NCBI GenBank assembly: GCA_004352715.1
Contig: SCFE01000108.1
Coordinates: 1,383,892 to 1,447,891, forward strand
Source: Hofstenia miamia
Taxonomy: Eukaryota > Xenacoelomorpha > Acoela
Length of the DNA stretch: 64,000 bases
Direction: 5' to 3'
Part shown: positions 61,701-64,000 of the stretch, in pieces
Numbering within the stretch: position 1 is the first letter of the stretch
Layout: every line of letters begins with the position of its first letter
Notes under the pieces: generated by a model
Seen by the model: the letters and a program-made list of their open reading frames with translations, nothing else
What the model was told of the DNA's origin: nothing
Database searches by the model: none
Program-made: the position numbers and the translations under genes

Positions 61701-62119
61701 GGTAAGAATATCGTCTTTGTTTTAGCTAAAGGGGATCTAACATAATTATTACTAAAGATTAATTCCAAATCACTTAGTAATTTTCAACTATGCATAAAGA
61801 ACTATGAAGCATTCCCTTATTCAAACCTGAGGAAGGACAATGAGCAATCCAGTTGCGTCCTTAGAAAAGAACTCTTCATTTCAGTTAAATCATTATCCAA
61901 TGGGCAGTATTTCACAAAAAGATAAGGTTCTCTGTTTAAGTAAAATTTGCATATTTGAAAAATTTTCTCAATTATATTTGTTAAAAACTTGTTGCAATCT
62001 TTTGGAGGCAAATTTCGAAATTAGAGGACTGATGTTGTTTTTATTCAATGTCAATCTACAAATTTTGCATTTAAAAACTTTGCTTAATTTCTATAGCCTT
62101 CGAAAAAATATATAAATAA

Positions 62120-62120
<1 letters not shown>
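58710..62120. other. Non-coding AT-rich stretch
   Basis: No gene, RNA or repeat recognised. The frames at 59095, 59960 and the overlapping pair at 61817-62115 have no motif. Confidence 0.5.

Positions 62121-62124
<4 letters not shown>

Positions 62125-62159
<35 letters not shown>
62125..62159. repeat. (TA)n microsatellite
   Basis: About 17 TA units following AAATAAATAAA. Confidence 0.95.
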
Positions 62160-62162
<3 letters not shown>

Positions 62163-63485
62163 CTAACTTCTAAAACACAATAAACAGATCTAGTCGTCTT
62201 TCATTCCGATATCATATAACACGCATTTTTTAAAGGTTTGATATAATAAGATTGATTCCTCGGAACAGGCCAACTTTTTAGGAATCTAAATTTTTGTAAT
62301 TCTTTAATAAGAAATTTAGTTTCCTTCGATTCCTTTATTTAGTTGTTGAGAATAAAATCTTCTGTTAAAATTTTGGGCTACTTAAATTTTACCATCAAAA
62401 TTTTGAGCAAAAAATTTAAGTATTTTACGGTTTTGTTATCATTGTAATCAGACGTTTATGAAATATCGATATGCTAATGTCATAGAAGACCTAGTACTTA
62501 GCTACTTTTTCTATAGATTTCTGCGAAGTAATAAAATTTGTTTACCAATGTGTATGTTGTTATTCTTAAGATTTCTCTATGAAATGAAAAATATGCAAAG
62601 CTTTATATGCTAAATATATTTTGTAGCGATATTTTAGATAGCATGAATTTTGAAGTTAGAAATTTCAACGATCTTCAAAGCAGAAGCATGGAGTGGAAAC
62701 TACATCTAATCATAAACTCACAAAAATTTTTGAGTTCACAACAAAAAACCGACAATTATTCCTTCAATTCTTGAAAAAATAACTTGATGTCCGAATACTT
62801 TTATATAAAGTGAATTAAACAAACTAAATTAAATGCAGGATTATATATATTAATACAGTTTTTCTTAATGTCTTAATTATTTTATAAATAATTATTTTTT
62901 ATAAGCTAAATCAAAAATTGATTTTCAAATTCTACTGAAATCCCGTCTGCTAGATATTGACGAAGCAATAATCTCAAATGTCAGTAATTAGTAATTGAGG
63001 TTTGGTTACATCAATAACAGACGAAATTATGCTAAACAATTCCCCAGAGAATTGTCAACCATGTCTGTATTAAGATAGTTGATGTTTAAGTTATTTAATA
63101 ATTACATTAACTTAATTTTGAAGTTCTTTCGCAAAACAGTTTACATTTGCTATAGGTTTTACTGACATAATAAATAAGCCATACCATTCAGAAAAATAAG
63201 TTACTAAGAGCTTAGCACTCAAATCGACATTTCTCCCATACAATGAAATTTCACAAGTCGCTTCAAAAAATAATGCAATGAAATGAACAAAATTTACACC
63301 TTCAAATTCAAATTAATTAGAGGTACAAACATCTATTGATATTTTTGAGAAATGCGCACATGTACTTAACTAAGGACAATTTTGTGAGTCAATTTGACCA
63401 TTTTGGTCGTTTTTGTGTTGAGAATACACTTAGCAAAACTCATTAACTAGCAAACAATTTTTTACTATTGGAGTTAATTTTTCAC

Positions 63486-63520
<35 letters not shown>

Positions 63521-64000
63521 AAATTGATTCATTAGTCTTAAAAAAAACTTAGTCTCAACACATAATATAAATGTAATGACTTCTATTGTAGATTTCAGTT
63601 CGTTTTTATAAAAGCTTTTTTTATAATGATAACTTGTTCTTAATTATTAATGGATTCAATATATTGCTATTTGATTCAGATTAAGCTCTTAATTTTAAGA
63701 TAAAAAAAGCGCAATAGTCTGTATTCAAATACTCGCTTTTTAAGGCGCAAAACATTTCAGAAATCTTGAATATTTTATTATAACAGACTGTAAAGCAAGC
63801 CTTGAACCAGTTCTTGTTCTGCTATTATTTTGCTTTCAAAGACATGAGTTCTCACTTAATTCATATATTTTGAATTACAGCATACTTTTCGCTTAGATTT
63901 AGTCGATTTCTAAGAATTTGTCGGAGGAAATTATACTGCATTAAAATTGCACAATTCTTCAACTGGTTTCTAATTTATTTAATTAAAAGCAGGGATCAAG
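62160..64000. other. Non-coding AT-rich stretch with (TA)n at 63489-63519
   Basis: Nothing else recognised up to the end of the window. Confidence 0.5.

Overview
The window looks like a piece of an AT-rich invertebrate animal genome. The evidence is indirect: non-LTR retrotransposons of several clades, miniature DNA transposons, about twenty (TA)n and (TTA)n microsatellites, runs of N, and no compact gene order, ribosome binding sites or operons. I could not identify the species, and I found no host protein-coding gene, tRNA, rRNA, snRNA or CRISPR array. The window is best read as a gene desert or a very long intron filled with mobile-element debris.

Layout. 1-542: C-terminal end of a restriction-like-endonuclease (R4/Dong/R2-type) LINE with a (TAA)n tail, followed at 552-1504 by an old tandem duplication of about 0.46 kb. 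1.5-12.1 kb: mostly non-coding AT-rich DNA. 12.1-13.3 kb: two broken LINE pieces head to tail, each ending in (TTA)n. 17.8-18.2 kb: a hAT-like MITE with an 8-bp target duplication. 19.1-23.3 kb: the best gene-like object, a LINE of the CR1/jockey superfamily with a gag-like ORF1 (348 aa, three zinc knuckles) and an ORF2 (970 aa, APE endonuclease plus reverse transcriptase). The ORFs overlap in ATGAATTGTAA and are followed by a foldable 3' end and a (TTG)n tail. 23.6-26.0 kb: a cluster of LINE fragments around (TTA)n tracts and a 1000-N gap, including an antisense Dong-like RT piece. 34-39.4 kb: a 133-bp hAT MITE with a perfect 8-bp duplication, copies of an unnamed dispersed repeat, a probable assembly duplication around a single N, and an antisense RT relic. 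46.4-46.9 kb: two GC-rich islands, probably transposon ends. 48.7-49.6 and 52.7-52.9 kb: a long and a short copy of one hAT-like MITE family in opposite orientation, both with 8-bp duplications. 54.8-55.2 kb: another MITE flanked by TA. 55.4-58.0 kb: a decayed CR1/L2-like LINE with ORF1 and ORF2 remnants. 58-64 kb: non-coding with (TA)n tracts.

Function. The genes present serve only their own transposition: ORF1 binds element RNA, ORF2 nicks the target and reverse transcribes. The 19.1-23.3 kb copy keeps every catalytic residue I could check and may be young. A recurring theme is the link between LINE fragments and (TTA/TAA)n tracts: LINE tails end in the repeat, and other LINE pieces begin directly beside one. 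This suggests that the tails act as landing sites for later insertions. The MITEs carry no genes and would depend on transposases encoded elsewhere.
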